From: Methanobacterium sp964452085
GTDB lineage: Archaea; Methanobacteriota; Methanobacteria; Methanobacteriales; Methanobacteriaceae
Direction of reading: 5' to 3'
Length of the DNA: 64,000 bases
Assembly (NCBI GenBank): GCA_964452085.1
Contig: CAYVKL010000004.1
Coordinates: 248,001-312,000, forward strand
Positions 27,741 through 39,441 of this stretch are shown here, one piece after another. The notes below the pieces were generated by a model. That model was not told where the DNA came from. It did no database searches and worked only from the letters and a program-made list of their open reading frames with translations. Each line of letters opens with the position of its first letter. Position 1 is the first letter of the stretch. A program made the position numbers and the translations under genes.

Positions 27741-28948
27741 AATTCGATGAATTCATCAAAGACAAACGAGTTTTACTCCTCATCGTGCTGGTTATTGGAA
27801 GCATTGCTGCCATCTCTGTTTTCGGCATTCAGCAAGGTTTAGATCTTAAAGGTGGATCCACCATACAACTCCAACTGGAACAACCAGTGGACACCACTAC
27901 TATGAATACCGTAACTGCGGTTCTGGATAAACGACTGAACATATTCGGTGTGAAAGACGTTAAAGTGTACCCCAGTGGAAATCAAAATGTAATCGTGGAG
28001 ATAGCCGGAGTAAAACCAGATGAAGTTGCCAAAATCGTTGGTTCCAATGGTAAGTTTGAAGCTAAAATCAATAACAAAACTGCTCTGGTAGGATCAGACA
28101 TTACCACAGTTCAGCCTTATCAGGTTACTGGAAACGAATGGCAGGTACCTTTCAAGGTATCTCTAGACGGTGCTAACCGTTTTGCTCAGGTAGCCAAAGG
28201 ACAGGCCGGCACCCCTGTTGAGATGTACCTTGATGATCAGTTGATCACCTCCCCTGAACTTTCAGCAGAACTGGCCAATGGCCAGGCCTCAACTGAAGTG
28301 ATGATCAGTGGTTCTGAAACCACGAAGGAAGAGGCGCAAAAAGAAGCTAAAAGCATTCAGGTATTACTACAATCTGGTGCCCTTCCAGTTAAAGTAAAAA
28401 TCGTTGGTGTCAGCAGTGTTTCTGCAGAATTAGGTGAAGAATTTAAAACCGGCGCTCTAATTGCTGGTGTTCTAGCCCTTCTAGTCATATCGGCCATAAT
28501 AATTATCAGATACCGTGAACCCATACTGGTTATTCCAATCATGTTAACCACCATCGCGGAACTTATTCTGATTTTAGGAGCTGCAGCAGTAATTCACTGG
28601 AACATTGACTTGGCTGCAATTGCAGGTATATTGGCTGCAATAGGTACTGGAGTGGACGATCAGATAATCATCACCGACGAAGTGCTTAAAGGATTCCGAG
28701 AGAAGAAAAGAATTTCTGGAGTGCGCACACAGATCAAAAAAGCGTTCTTCATTATATTCGCAGCCGCAGGAACCTTAATAGCTGCCATGTTACCCCTGGC
28801 ATATATTGGGTTCAGCCGTGGTGCCACAGGAATAGGTGTGCTCTCTGGTTTCGCATTCACCACTGTTCTGGGAGTTCTAATAGGTATATTCATTACCAGA
28901 CCAGTTTATGCTAAGTTCATTGAGCTAATGCTGGATCCTAAAAAATAA
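27737..28948 (+). CDS. secD: Protein translocase subunit SecD
   Basis: 403 residues from the ATG at 27737, with GGAGG upstream and overlap with the secF stop. First helix, then GIQQGLDLKGGSTIQLQL, a P1 domain, and the membrane bundle with GTGVDDQIIITDEVLK, the SecD counterpart of the SecF motif. Partner of SecF in the translocon accessory complex. A pyrimidine-rich T-tract follows the stop (about 28950-28980) and likely terminates the transcript. Confidence 0.95.
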   Translation: MKFDEFIKDKRVLLLIVLVIGSIAAISVFGIQQGLDLKGGSTIQLQLEQPVDTTTMNTVTAVLDKRLNIFGVKDVKVYPSGNQNVIVEIAGVKPDEVAKIVGSNGKFEAKINNKTALVGSDITTVQPYQVTGNEWQVPFKVSLDGANRFAQVAKGQAGTPVEMYLDDQLITSPELSAELANGQASTEVMISGSETTKEEAQKEAKSIQVLLQSGALPVKVKIVGVSSVSAELGEEFKTGALIAGVLALLVISAIIIIRYREPILVIPIMLTTIAELILILGAAAVIHWNIDLAAIAGILAAIGTGVDDQIIITDEVLKGFREKKRISGVRTQIKKAFFIIFAAAGTLIAAMLPLAYIGFSRGATGIGVLSGFAFTTVLGVLIGIFITRPVYAKFIELMLDPKK

Positions 28949-28949
28949 A

Positions 28950-28980
28950 TAACTTCTTTTTTTTCTTTTCTTTCTTTTTT
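28950..28980 (+). terminator. T-tract terminator after secFD
   Basis: A 30-base run of T with few C follows the secD stop at once, the hairpin-free terminator type common in archaea. Confidence 0.55.
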
Positions 28981-29142
28981 AAGGTCATATAATGATTTTA
29001 AACCGTTTGATGATTTATTTTAGTTATCTAATTTATTTTGGATCTAATGACTTCCCACATAACACTTGCACAACAACACTGAGGGATAATCTTATAAAAT
29101 ATTATTTGAATATAATCCCCTAGAACAAGTTAAGGGTGAAAC

Positions 29143-29613
29143 ATGAAAACTCCTCGAGAATTAAAGGTAAAACCCATTAAAAATGGCACAGTTATCGATC
29201 ATATCAGTTCTAATAAAGCCCTTAAGGTACTTAGAATACTGGGTCTTCCCAGTTCTGAAACATCGGTTACTCTGGCCATGAATGTGCTTTCCAGTCAGAT
29301 GGGAAGTAAAGACATAGTTAAAATCGAGGGAAGGGAATTAGCATCACGTGAAGTGGATGAAATAGCACTCATAGCACCTAATGCCACAATTAACATTATT
29401 AGAAATTATGAAATTGTTGGTAAAGGTAAGGTGAATCTTTTAGATGAGATTAGCAATATTTTGAACTGCTCTAATCCTAACTGCATTACCAACACTAAGG
29501 AACCAGTTACCACCCGGTTCACTGTACTTGATAATGAACCATTGATACTCCGTTGCCATTACTGTGAAAGGATAATGGATCAAGCTGAAGTAGAAACCCA
29601 GTTCAGGTTATAG
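29143..29613 (+). CDS. pyrI: Aspartate carbamoyltransferase regulatory subunit
   Basis: 156 residues. N-terminal allosteric domain (KPIKNGTVIDHI, TSVTLAMNVLS-like segment) and C-terminal zinc domain with Cys4 ligands CSNPNC and CHYC. Gives aspartate transcarbamoylase its nucleotide control in pyrimidine synthesis. pyrB is not adjacent. AAGGGTGA precedes the ATG, and a TATA-like CTTATAAAATATTA lies ~50 bp upstream. Confidence 0.96.
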   Translation: MKTPRELKVKPIKNGTVIDHISSNKALKVLRILGLPSSETSVTLAMNVLSSQMGSKDIVKIEGRELASREVDEIALIAPNATINIIRNYEIVGKGKVNLLDEISNILNCSNPNCITNTKEPVTTRFTVLDNEPLILRCHYCERIMDQAEVETQFRL

Positions 29614-29791
29614 AAAATTAATCCATCAGATTATTTTCAACATTTGAGAATGCATTTTAAACATTTGAGAATAATTACCTGGAATTTCAGAATCGTTACA
29701 CACTATAATTCAAATTTTTCATCTTTAAATTTCATTTTATTCATTTTCATGAATTAAATATCTAATAAACTCGAAAAAGGGGAAAATGATC

Positions 29792-30202
29792 ATGAAAACA
29801 GCACGAGAAATAATAGATATCAGAACTATAGAGCGGGTGGAAATTCAGGATATAACCAGTGATGTGGAAGCTGTATTAACACGTGCTGGTGTTAAAGAGG
29901 GTCTTTTAAATATTTACAGTCGCCACTCCACATCTGGAGTGGTCATAAACGAGAATGAAACAGGTTTAATCCTAGACTTTAAACTAGCACTGCAGAAACT
30001 TGTACCTCAAAATGCAGGATACAATCATGACCGTATTGACAATAATGCTGACAGTCACATCCGTGGATTTTTAATTGGTGGGAGTGAAACAATACCCATT
30101 GAAAATGGTAAATTGATGTTGGGCACCTGGCAGAGTATTTTCTTTGTGGAACTTGATGGACCACGCCCCCGCAAGTTAATAATGACTGTAATGGGAGAAT
30201 AA
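29792..30202 (+). CDS. YjbQ/UPF0047 family protein
   Basis: 136 residues from the ATG at 29792, nine bases after GGGG; the ATG at 29786 is too close to that site. Conserved residues of the family are present: SRHSTSGVVINENE, NADSHIRGFLIGGSE and LGTWQSIFFVELDGPR, the His/Glu set proposed for metal or thiamin-phosphate binding. The family has been linked to thiamin phosphate synthase activity; role in archaea unproven. Confidence 0.92.
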   Translation: MKTAREIIDIRTIERVEIQDITSDVEAVLTRAGVKEGLLNIYSRHSTSGVVINENETGLILDFKLALQKLVPQNAGYNHDRIDNNADSHIRGFLIGGSETIPIENGKLMLGTWQSIFFVELDGPRPRKLIMTVMGE

Positions 30203-30258
30203 TTTCATTATAGGCACAAAATATTGTATTTATTTATTTTTATTATAGAGGAGTAGTA

Positions 30259-30648
30259 ATGACCATATTAATAACTAATATTCAAAATTCACTCATAGAA
30301 GATGCTCTAAAAATAACAAATGCAGAAAAAGCCATAATTATAACTGAAGACCTTCATCAAGAGTATCAAAACTCCCTAATTTCAGACCAAACCCTCCAGG
30401 ATATTTCTTTAAAACAAAATCATGTTACTCTAGATGATTTAGTATCTGCATCCCGCAAACTGGAACATATAATTCAAGAAGCATTTGATGAAAGTTCAAA
30501 TGTGTATTTTGCCTTAGAGGGTAATGCCATGGGTTGGCAGATATTGGAAGTTGCTAAAGAATTTAATCTCAAAAAAGTATATGTGGTGCAGAACGGTACA
30601 CTAAGTGATTTTAAGGTTTGTTTTGTTAAAACAAATGAGGATAATTAA
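30259..30648 (+). CDS. Small soluble protein of unknown function
   Basis: 129 residues with alternating beta strands and helices (TILITNIQNSLIEDALKIT; AIIITEDLHQEY; YFALEGNAMGWQILEVAKEF; KVYVVQNG), suggesting a compact alpha/beta fold. GAGGAG precedes the ATG. It follows the YjbQ-like gene by 56 bp and may be co-transcribed. Family not recognised. Confidence 0.7.
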   Translation: MTILITNIQNSLIEDALKITNAEKAIIITEDLHQEYQNSLISDQTLQDISLKQNHVTLDDLVSASRKLEHIIQEAFDESSNVYFALEGNAMGWQILEVAKEFNLKKVYVVQNGTLSDFKVCFVKTNEDN

Positions 30649-30689
30649 AGGAAGTAAAAAAAATATTAAGAAAAAGATTTAAAAATTGA

Positions 30690-30870
30690 CCTTTTGAACT
30701 TTATTTAACCGATTAATCGTTTTATTTAAACCTTCTAGATCTTTTAACTTATTTAATCCTTTTTGAATTATTTATTTAAACCTTCTGAATCTTTTTAAAT
30801 TTTCTAATCCTTTTTAACTTATTTATTTAAACCTTTTTTAACCTTAAACCTTTACTTAAACCTTTTTAAA
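30690..30870. repeat. Degenerate TTATTTAAACCTT(T/C)T repeats
   Basis: At least five imperfect copies of a T-rich 'TTTATTTAAACCTT' unit, alternating with 'TTTTTAACTTATTTAATCC', in the space between convergent genes. They may serve as T-rich terminators for both; the last copies overlap the 3' end of pheT. Confidence 0.65.
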
Positions 30871-32523
30871 CTCAACTTCCACAGCAATAACCGGATATTC
30901 CAGTTGGAAATTGGTAATTACTTCAGGATTCATCTCACCAAAGTAACCATCTACCATGACTTCAGATGTTCCTTTTTTAACACCTTTCAACTTGGCGCAT
31001 CTTCCCTGGATAAAGCTAGGATGTTCTAAATCTTCTATTTCCATTTTCAATCCAAGATTGCTAATAAATGAGTCGCTGATGGATTTTATTTCAGTGAAGT
31101 TTGCCTGGGAGTGCGTTACCATGGCAGCCATCTTTTTAACACCCACTGTTCTGGTCTCTTTTTCCTCGTCTAAAAAGACTGTTTCTCCAACTTCAAATAT
31201 CTTCTGAGGGAGTTCCTCGTGTTTGTTATCTTCTAAAAATTCCAGTAAACCGTTAAGAAGGCTTTGACGGATCATGGTTCTGTCCTGGCTGATGGGCTGA
31301 GCCACCTCCACCCTCTCAGTTTCTGGTACTTTCATTTTCTGGTAATGGTTTTCTTCATTGGTTAGCATTAAACTCATGACCTCAGAAAATGATAGGCCAT
31401 TCATGATTTCCCGGACATTCTGGTCGAAATCCATGTATGGATCTTCCCTACCTACAGTTGCCACACGTGGTAATTCCGGTTCAATTTTGCGGAAACAATA
31501 ACCTATAGCCACGTTTTCAATTAAGTCAACCTCATGCAGGATGTCCACCCGGTAAGGGGGAACTTTAACTTTAACCTTATCATCATCTAGTGCTTCAGCA
31601 TCAAGTCGAACCTTTTCCAGTGCTTTAACCACATCACTAGCAGTTAAAGATAGTCCAGTGATACTTTTTGCATTCTTAACACTGACGAATCTTTCTTTTG
31701 GTGTTAAGTCCGGCCTGGTGACAGTTTCATCATGGTAAATGTTCTCCATGGTAAGAATCCTGGCACCGGATTCAGCAAAACTGGTGGCAATAATATTCAA
31801 TGTACGCTCCACAGCCTGTCTTTCAGTGCCTGTAACATCTACGAAAAGATTTTTAGTATCAACTGTAAGCTTAGTAAGCTCCCCATTAATAATAGGTGGC
31901 ATTGAAAGAATATTATTCTCGGAATCCTTTATTAATGGGTACTTGTCATATTGATCTAACAAATGAGCATATGATTTTCCTTTCTTGTGTTCCGTCAATA
32001 TTTCCCTTAAGGTCATCTTTTGATCCATTTCCAGAGGTACAAATGATGTTTCATCAGGGTCAGCGGCCAGATACCGGAATGGACCTTTTAATACATCCAA
32101 ATTATGAATACCTATGGCTACTTTCTTCCGGTCCCTGCCCAGGACCCAGTGCAGGTCTTCCTGGAAGTCCATGACCTTTGTCAGTTTATCATCAGTGAGT
32201 TGAATATCCAAAACCAGACAACATGCAGTGTAAGGTCTTATATTTTCTAGTTCTGGGTCAATAGTTATACTGGTATCAGAGGGTTCCAAATGGTAATGAG
32301 GTAATCCCTTTTCTATTCCCAGAAAACCTTTAAGTGCTCTGGCCACTCCCTCCACACTGAGATAATCCGGACGATTAGGGAAGAACTCCACTTTAACTTC
32401 CTCATCATCATAATCCTCAATGTCACTTGCAATCATAGGAAGCAAATCTATGAGCTCATCCTTGTCAACTGGTTGTTCCAATAACTCTTCCAGATCACTG
32501 TAGGTGAATTTTATAACCGGCAT
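30856..32523 (-). CDS. pheT: Phenylalanyl-tRNA synthetase beta subunit
   Basis: 555 residues, the archaeal/eukaryal length without the bacterial tRNA-binding N domain. B3/B4 region (residues ~90-260), B5 domain with DLTPKERFVSV and a C-terminal catalytic-like core (EDPYMDFDQNVREI, ISQDRTMIRQSLLNGLLEFL). Pairs with PheS, which is not in the window, to form an (alpha-beta)2 enzyme. Confidence 0.96.
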   Translation of the reverse strand: MPVIKFTYSDLEELLEQPVDKDELIDLLPMIASDIEDYDDEEVKVEFFPNRPDYLSVEGVARALKGFLGIEKGLPHYHLEPSDTSITIDPELENIRPYTACCLVLDIQLTDDKLTKVMDFQEDLHWVLGRDRKKVAIGIHNLDVLKGPFRYLAADPDETSFVPLEMDQKMTLREILTEHKKGKSYAHLLDQYDKYPLIKDSENNILSMPPIINGELTKLTVDTKNLFVDVTGTERQAVERTLNIIATSFAESGARILTMENIYHDETVTRPDLTPKERFVSVKNAKSITGLSLTASDVVKALEKVRLDAEALDDDKVKVKVPPYRVDILHEVDLIENVAIGYCFRKIEPELPRVATVGREDPYMDFDQNVREIMNGLSFSEVMSLMLTNEENHYQKMKVPETERVEVAQPISQDRTMIRQSLLNGLLEFLEDNKHEELPQKIFEVGETVFLDEEKETRTVGVKKMAAMVTHSQANFTEIKSISDSFISNLGLKMEIEDLEHPSFIQGRCAKLKGVKKGTSEVMVDGYFGEMNPEVITNFQLEYPVIAVEVEFKKV

Positions 32524-32723
32524 AACTTTTCCTCATTTATTATTGATAATTTGTTTCTATTTTTCTTGAATTATTTAATGAACTACTCTTGATGAACTAA
32601 TCCTAATGAACTATTTCTAGGTAATAATGAAATTGAACTTCATTATTAAAAACTTGAATTTCATAAATATTTCTTTTTAACTCATCTATAATATTTAAGA
32701 TAGACTAAGAGCTCAATATAATC

Positions 32724-33080
32724 TTAAAATCCCAATAACATAATAAAGAACAGGGATTCAGCAGTAAAGTGCAATGCACGGTGCTGTAACCAGTTCATTT
32801 CCAGTCCAGCGGCTTCATGATATAAATCTACCAGTAAATGAATCACTGCAGCCAAAATTCCTATTTCTAGAGAGAGAAATAAGATGGAAAGTAAGACAAA
32901 ATGGAAAAATGCTTCCATGATCTCATGGACAATCCACATTGTAATATTGGAACCCACAATTTTCTGGATTAATCCTGCCAGCAATACGTAGAAATCAAAG
33001 AATACTTTCCAGAATATCTGGCTGTGCACTTCATCACTAATGGCCAGAATGAGTGCAATGTAAAACCACAACATTTCCAT
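32724..33080 (-). CDS. His-rich small integral membrane protein
   Basis: 118 residues with four hydrophobic segments. Conserved-looking polar clusters sit at helix ends: DEVHSQ, HEIMEAFFHF, HLLVDLYHE and HRALHFTAES, eight histidines in all, which could bind metal or heme. No family recognised. GGTGAT precedes the ATG. Monocistronic; divergent from valS. Confidence 0.68.
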   Translation of the reverse strand: MEMLWFYIALILAISDEVHSQIFWKVFFDFYVLLAGLIQKIVGSNITMWIVHEIMEAFFHFVLLSILFLSLEIGILAAVIHLLVDLYHEAAGLEMNWLQHRALHFTAESLFFIMLLGF

Positions 33081-33426
33081 TGATTATCACCATTATATTG
33101 CCATGAATGGTTCACTTACCATGAACAGTCTCCTAAAACTTTTTTAAGGGGACAAATATTTATTTTTCTACTCCAATTTAATTTTTAGTCCAGATTAATT
33201 TTACGTAATTTTATACCACAATGGACTATAAATTAAACTATGCCCTAGTTAAACTATTAGCCATTAGTTAAAAATTATATCCATAAGTTGATAAACTATA
33301 GAAAATACTTAACTTGAAAGCATATATATTTAATTTGTACTAATTTGGTTTAATCTGTACTAATTTAGCTACCAGTTGGCTGATTTTAGACTTACTGATA
33401 ATTTAACATTTAGAGGAGTACCTAAG
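33081..33426. other. Divergent promoter region upstream of valS
   Basis: About 346 bp, AT-rich. Repeated phrase 'TAATTTGGTTTAATCTGTACTAATTTAG' near 33339-33370 (two imperfect copies of 'TGTACTAATTT'). TATA-like 'CATATATATTTAATTTG' at about 33319-33335. No hairpin or ORF supported. Confidence 0.5.
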
Positions 33427-36129
<2,703 letters not shown>

Positions 36130-36144
<15 letters not shown>

Positions 36145-36219
36145 GTGGAAATTAAAGTTGAATTGGTGATTTAGGTGGAAATTAAAGTTGAATTGGTGAT
36201 TTAGGTGGAGCTTAAAGTT
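36130..36219. repeat. 30-bp tandem triplication of the valS-aroA junction
   Basis: Three copies (36130-36159, 36160-36189, 36190-36219); the third differs by two substitutions. Each copy contains ATTTAG followed directly by GTG. Copy 1 holds the valS stop, copy 3 holds the aroA GTG start at 36205, and copies 1 and 2 hold in-phase GTG starts (36145, 36175), each opening a 9-codon minigene that ends at the next copy's TAG. Confidence 0.97.
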
Positions 36220-37539
36220 GAAAAGGCAGGAAAAATTAAGGGATTGGTCAAAGCCCCACCTTCTAAAAGTTACACCCACCGGGCCCTCTTATTAGCATGC
36301 CTGGCAGAGGGAGAATCTAAATTGCATGATCCTCTTTACTCTGCTGATACCATGGCAACTTTAGAGGCTTGCCAGTCACTGGGGGCAGAGATAGAGGTCA
36401 ATGATGATTTTTGTACAGTTCAGGGCACAGGTGGGAGTCTTAAAACACCACAAGAAATTTTGGACTTGAAAAACAGTGGCACAACTTTACGATTTTTGAC
36501 TACCATGGCCAGTTTAACTCCAGGAAGCACCGTTTTAACTGGTGATGATTCATTAAGAGGACGACCCATGCAAGACTTGCTGGATGCCCTCCAAAAACTG
36601 GGAGTTAAAGCTTCTTCGGCTGGTAATAATGGTTTGCCACCAATTACTATTGAAAGTGGGTTTCCAGGCGGTAAAACTGAAATTAAGGGCGATGTGAGTT
36701 CGCAGTACATTTCTTCCATTTTGTTATCTGCACCATATGCTGAGAATCCTGTGGATTTGAAAGTGGTGGGAGAATTTAAAAGCAGGCCATATGTGGAGAT
36801 GACTCTCGATATAATGGGAAAATTCGGGGTTCATGCTCAACAGGAAGGAAGTAACCGTTTCCAACTTTCTAAACAAATTTACCAAGGTCAGAATTACACC
36901 ATAGAAGGTGATTATTCTTCTGCATCTTACCTTATTGGTGCTGCTGCTATTCTTGATGGGGAAATAACCGTGCAGAACTTATTCCATGATTCTAAACAGG
37001 GAGATAAGGTAATACTTGATATTGTTGAAAAAATGGGTGCCAAAATCGAGGTTATGACGGATCATGTTGTGGTTCATGGACCTGGACAGAAGGGTGGTAG
37101 AAAGAAGGGTGGTGGAAAAGAATTATCTAACCATGAACTTTTCACTGGATCACTTCAGGCAATTGATGTAAATCTGGAGAACACACCTGACCTTTTACCC
37201 ACTGTAGCTTCATTGGCTGCTGTGGCTCAGGGAACATCCCACATAACTGGAGTTGAACACGCACGTTTCAAAGAAACTGACCGGGTGCATACCATGGCAG
37301 TTGAACTAACTAAACTGGGAGTTAAACTAACTGAAGAACGAGATGGTCTTACCATTCAGGGTGGAGCCCATGGTGGTGTAGTGGAAAGCCATGGTGATCA
37401 TCGCCTGGTTATGGCCCTAACCTTAGTAGGACTGGTTACTGGAAATGTGCTCATTAAAAACTCAGAGGTTCATAAAGTTTCTTTCCCTAACTTTCCTCAG
37501 ATAATAAAAGGTTTGGGATGTCCAATTGAGATTTTATAG
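36205..37539 (+). CDS. aroA: 3-phosphoshikimate 1-carboxyvinyltransferase (EPSP synthase)
   Basis: 444 residues, GTG start in the third junction repeat. Substrate motifs: PPSKSYTHRALLLA, LKNSGTTLRFL, GRPMQDLLDAL, and HARFKETDRVHTMAVEL with ESHGDHRLVMAL near the C terminus. Sixth step of the shikimate pathway. It carries a Gly/Lys-rich insertion (GQKGGRKKGGGKEL, about residues 294-307) that looks like a local DNA duplication and is probably a surface loop. Follows valS without a promoter-sized gap. Confidence 0.96.
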   Translation: MELKVEKAGKIKGLVKAPPSKSYTHRALLLACLAEGESKLHDPLYSADTMATLEACQSLGAEIEVNDDFCTVQGTGGSLKTPQEILDLKNSGTTLRFLTTMASLTPGSTVLTGDDSLRGRPMQDLLDALQKLGVKASSAGNNGLPPITIESGFPGGKTEIKGDVSSQYISSILLSAPYAENPVDLKVVGEFKSRPYVEMTLDIMGKFGVHAQQEGSNRFQLSKQIYQGQNYTIEGDYSSASYLIGAAAILDGEITVQNLFHDSKQGDKVILDIVEKMGAKIEVMTDHVVVHGPGQKGGRKKGGGKELSNHELFTGSLQAIDVNLENTPDLLPTVASLAAVAQGTSHITGVEHARFKETDRVHTMAVELTKLGVKLTEERDGLTIQGGAHGGVVESHGDHRLVMALTLVGLVTGNVLIKNSEVHKVSFPNFPQIIKGLGCPIEIL

Positions 37540-37895
37540 AAAGAAAAACTATTAATTTTTTTCCTATTCCTGCTAGTTTAGTAAATAGAACATAATTGCA
37601 CTATGCATATAACTCCTAAATCCATCTTGAGATGAAGATAAAGTGATGGCATGATAGGGGATATCATCTGATAAGCAATCCCACAATAAGATGATGGAAA
37701 ATACCCTAATAAAGAAATACTTATATATAGACCATGATTAATAGCATAATTAATAATGAATTAAGGGAATGATGTTTCGACTTTGCATATCACTGAATAA
37801 TGTTCTGGTGGATATGAACAGACATCCCCTAATATTTCTGGGGATATGATACAGAATATGGAAATTTATCAAATTTATATGTGCAGGTGGCTGAG
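37540..37895. other. Intergenic region with TATA box and stem-loop ahead of the GTPase gene
   Basis: 356 bp. A strong TATA-like CTTATATATAG at 37719-37729 would start a transcript near 37752, leaving a leader of ~145 nt. The leader contains a stem-loop ATCCCC (37824-37829) / GGGGAT (37840-37845). The 5' half (37610-37700) has GATG/CATC-rich sequence with short CTGA and GATGATG words, too irregular to call a C/D box RNA. Confidence 0.5.
37719..37729 (+). promoter_or_regulatory. TATA box for the small GTPase transcript
   Basis: CTTATATATAG matches the archaeal TATA-box consensus closely and is the best such site in the region. Confidence 0.55.
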
Positions 37896-38363
37896 ATGAA
37901 AAATAATAAAGAAACTAAAATCGTGGTTATGGGCGCCTACAACTCGGGGAAAACCACCACCTTAGAGCAAATTTGCCATAACAGGGCTAAAGTTGAATAC
38001 AATGGAACTACAACCGCCCTTGATTATGGGAACACCATGATTGGTGGGGAAAAAGTTCACTTCTTCGGTACCCCTGGTCAGGACCGCTTCAGATTCATGC
38101 GCAGGATTCTATCTGAAGGGTTAGATGGAGCCATACTTGTGGTTGATAACAGTAACGGTATCACATCCACAGACCATGAGATTTTAGAACGACTTGACCA
38201 ATTTAACATCCCTTATGTTGTTTTTTCAAACAAACAGGACCTCAACTCCTCTGAGTTGGAACTAAATTATGAAGCACCAATAATCCCTACCGTAGCCCAG
38301 GAAGGAGAAGGAATCCAGGAGGGCTTGGAAATACTTCTTAACTTGGTTAAATCGGGGCGATAG
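37896..38363 (+). CDS. Small Ras-like GTPase (MglA/Sar1-like)
   Basis: 155 residues from the ATG at 37896, with AGGTGG upstream. P-loop GAYNSGKTT (G1), switch I Thr in NGTTTALDYG, GTPGQDRF (G3 variant) and SNKQD (G4) are all present. Archaeal proteins of this type ('ATP/GTP-binding, SR1-like') are thought to act in signalling or polarity, often with Roadblock/LC7 partners; none is adjacent. The stop overlaps the possible start of the endonuclease III gene. Confidence 0.88.
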   Translation: MKNNKETKIVVMGAYNSGKTTTLEQICHNRAKVEYNGTTTALDYGNTMIGGEKVHFFGTPGQDRFRFMRRILSEGLDGAILVVDNSNGITSTDHEILERLDQFNIPYVVFSNKQDLNSSELELNYEAPIIPTVAQEGEGIQEGLEILLNLVKSGR

Positions 38364-38455
38364 TTATCAGATCCCCTGAAAATCCAACTGATAATATAAA
38401 GTTTAATAAACATTCCATTGACCCAGAAAAACGTATAGATCTCATTTTTGAACAC

Positions 38456-39061
38456 TTGCAACAATTATACGATCTGAGGGTCTTTGAAGATGGAGACCCT
38501 TATCGAGTACTTATTAGAACTATTTTATCCCAGCGAACTCGAGATGATAATACTGACCGAGCATCAGGTCAACTTTTTTCTAAATACCATACCATCAATG
38601 ACATTGCTGAGGCAGATCCTGTTCTTTTAGAGCCCCTGATCCGGCCTGCTGGTTTTTATCATGTTAAAGCCAAACGTATTGTGGAAGTTTCACGTAAACT
38701 CCTGGATGAATTTAAGGGCCAGGTCCCCCATGATATGAAGGGCCTTCTGGAACTTCCAGGTGTGGGACGCAAAACAGCCAACTGTGTTCTGGTTTACGGA
38801 TTCCAAATACCAGCCATCCCCGTGGATGTTCATGTTCACCGTATTAGCAACAGACTAGGCATGGTTAATACTAAAACTCCTGAAGAAACAGAAGAAGAAC
38901 TTAGAATAATGGTTCCCAAGGAGTACTGGATTGAATTGAATGATTTAATGGTTCAATTTGGGCAAACAATTTGCAGACCTCAATCCCCACGCCATGAAGA
39001 ATGCCCACTCCAGGAACTCTGCGATTTTTACATTAGCATGTTAAATGAGAATGCTGATTAA
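38456..39061 (+). CDS. nth: Endonuclease III-like DNA glycosylase, unusual FeS ligand set
   Basis: The first canonical start is the TTG at 38456 (201 residues), but it lacks a ribosome site and cuts into the first helix of the fold. The same frame is open back to 38348, and the upstream codons read as a plausible helix (DPEKRIDLIFEHLQQLYD). An ATA at 38360 overlapping the GTPase stop, eight bases after GGGG, would give 233 residues. HhH motif LPGVGRKTANCVL with catalytic Lys, and VDVHVHRISNRLG with catalytic Asp, are intact. In the C-terminal FeS loop the second Cys position is His (C-x6-H-x2-C-x5-C). Confidence 0.88.
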   Translation: MQQLYDLRVFEDGDPYRVLIRTILSQRTRDDNTDRASGQLFSKYHTINDIAEADPVLLEPLIRPAGFYHVKAKRIVEVSRKLLDEFKGQVPHDMKGLLELPGVGRKTANCVLVYGFQIPAIPVDVHVHRISNRLGMVNTKTPEETEEELRIMVPKEYWIELNDLMVQFGQTICRPQSPRHEECPLQELCDFYISMLNENAD

Positions 39062-39441
39062 CCAATATTTTTAAAAACATTTCCCCTTACTGATTAACCT
39101 TTTTCTGTACTACTTTTTTATAACACATTTAAAGGCATGGCACCCCACACACACAATTAATTCGTTAAAAATTCTATTTAAATCAGTATATTGCATAAAA
39201 ACAATCTTTTCAGCCTAAAAAAACAAATAATTTTAATTTTAGTGGACTTGCTTGTGTTTAACGAGAGGATTCCTGTCTTAAATGATTATTGTTTAACTAT
39301 AACACTATTTTCCAAGGTCAATATTGTTTTTGACAATAAAACCAAAAATATTTACATAACGTTAGTCATAAAATGTAATAACTAATATGTTTGTAGAAAT
39401 AATAATAAAGTTTGTAGAATTGATTGAAAAGGAGTGTATCT
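39062..39441. other. AT-rich intergenic region
   Basis: 380 bp. A T-rich stretch after the glycosylase gene (about 39095-39125) may terminate it. A 64-codon frame at 39191 has AT-noise composition. Otherwise nothing seen. Confidence 0.5.

Noticed and set aside
30690..30870. CRISPR-like repeat
   Set aside because: Units are degenerate, T-rich and lack regular spacers; they look like terminator sequence. No CRISPR array was seen anywhere in the window.
33376..33426. Upstream TTG as the valS start
   Set aside because: The extra 17 residues do not resemble archaeal ValRS, and AGAGGAG directly precedes the ATG at 33427.
37610..37700. Possible C/D box sRNA (GTGATGG, CTGA and GATGATG words)
   Set aside because: Box spacing does not fit archaeal C/D RNAs and no pairing of terminal stems or kink-turn could be built.
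39191..39385. 64-codon frame in the 380-bp gap
   Set aside because: TTG start without a ribosome site and Asn/Ile/Lys/Phe-rich composition expected from AT-rich non-coding DNA.
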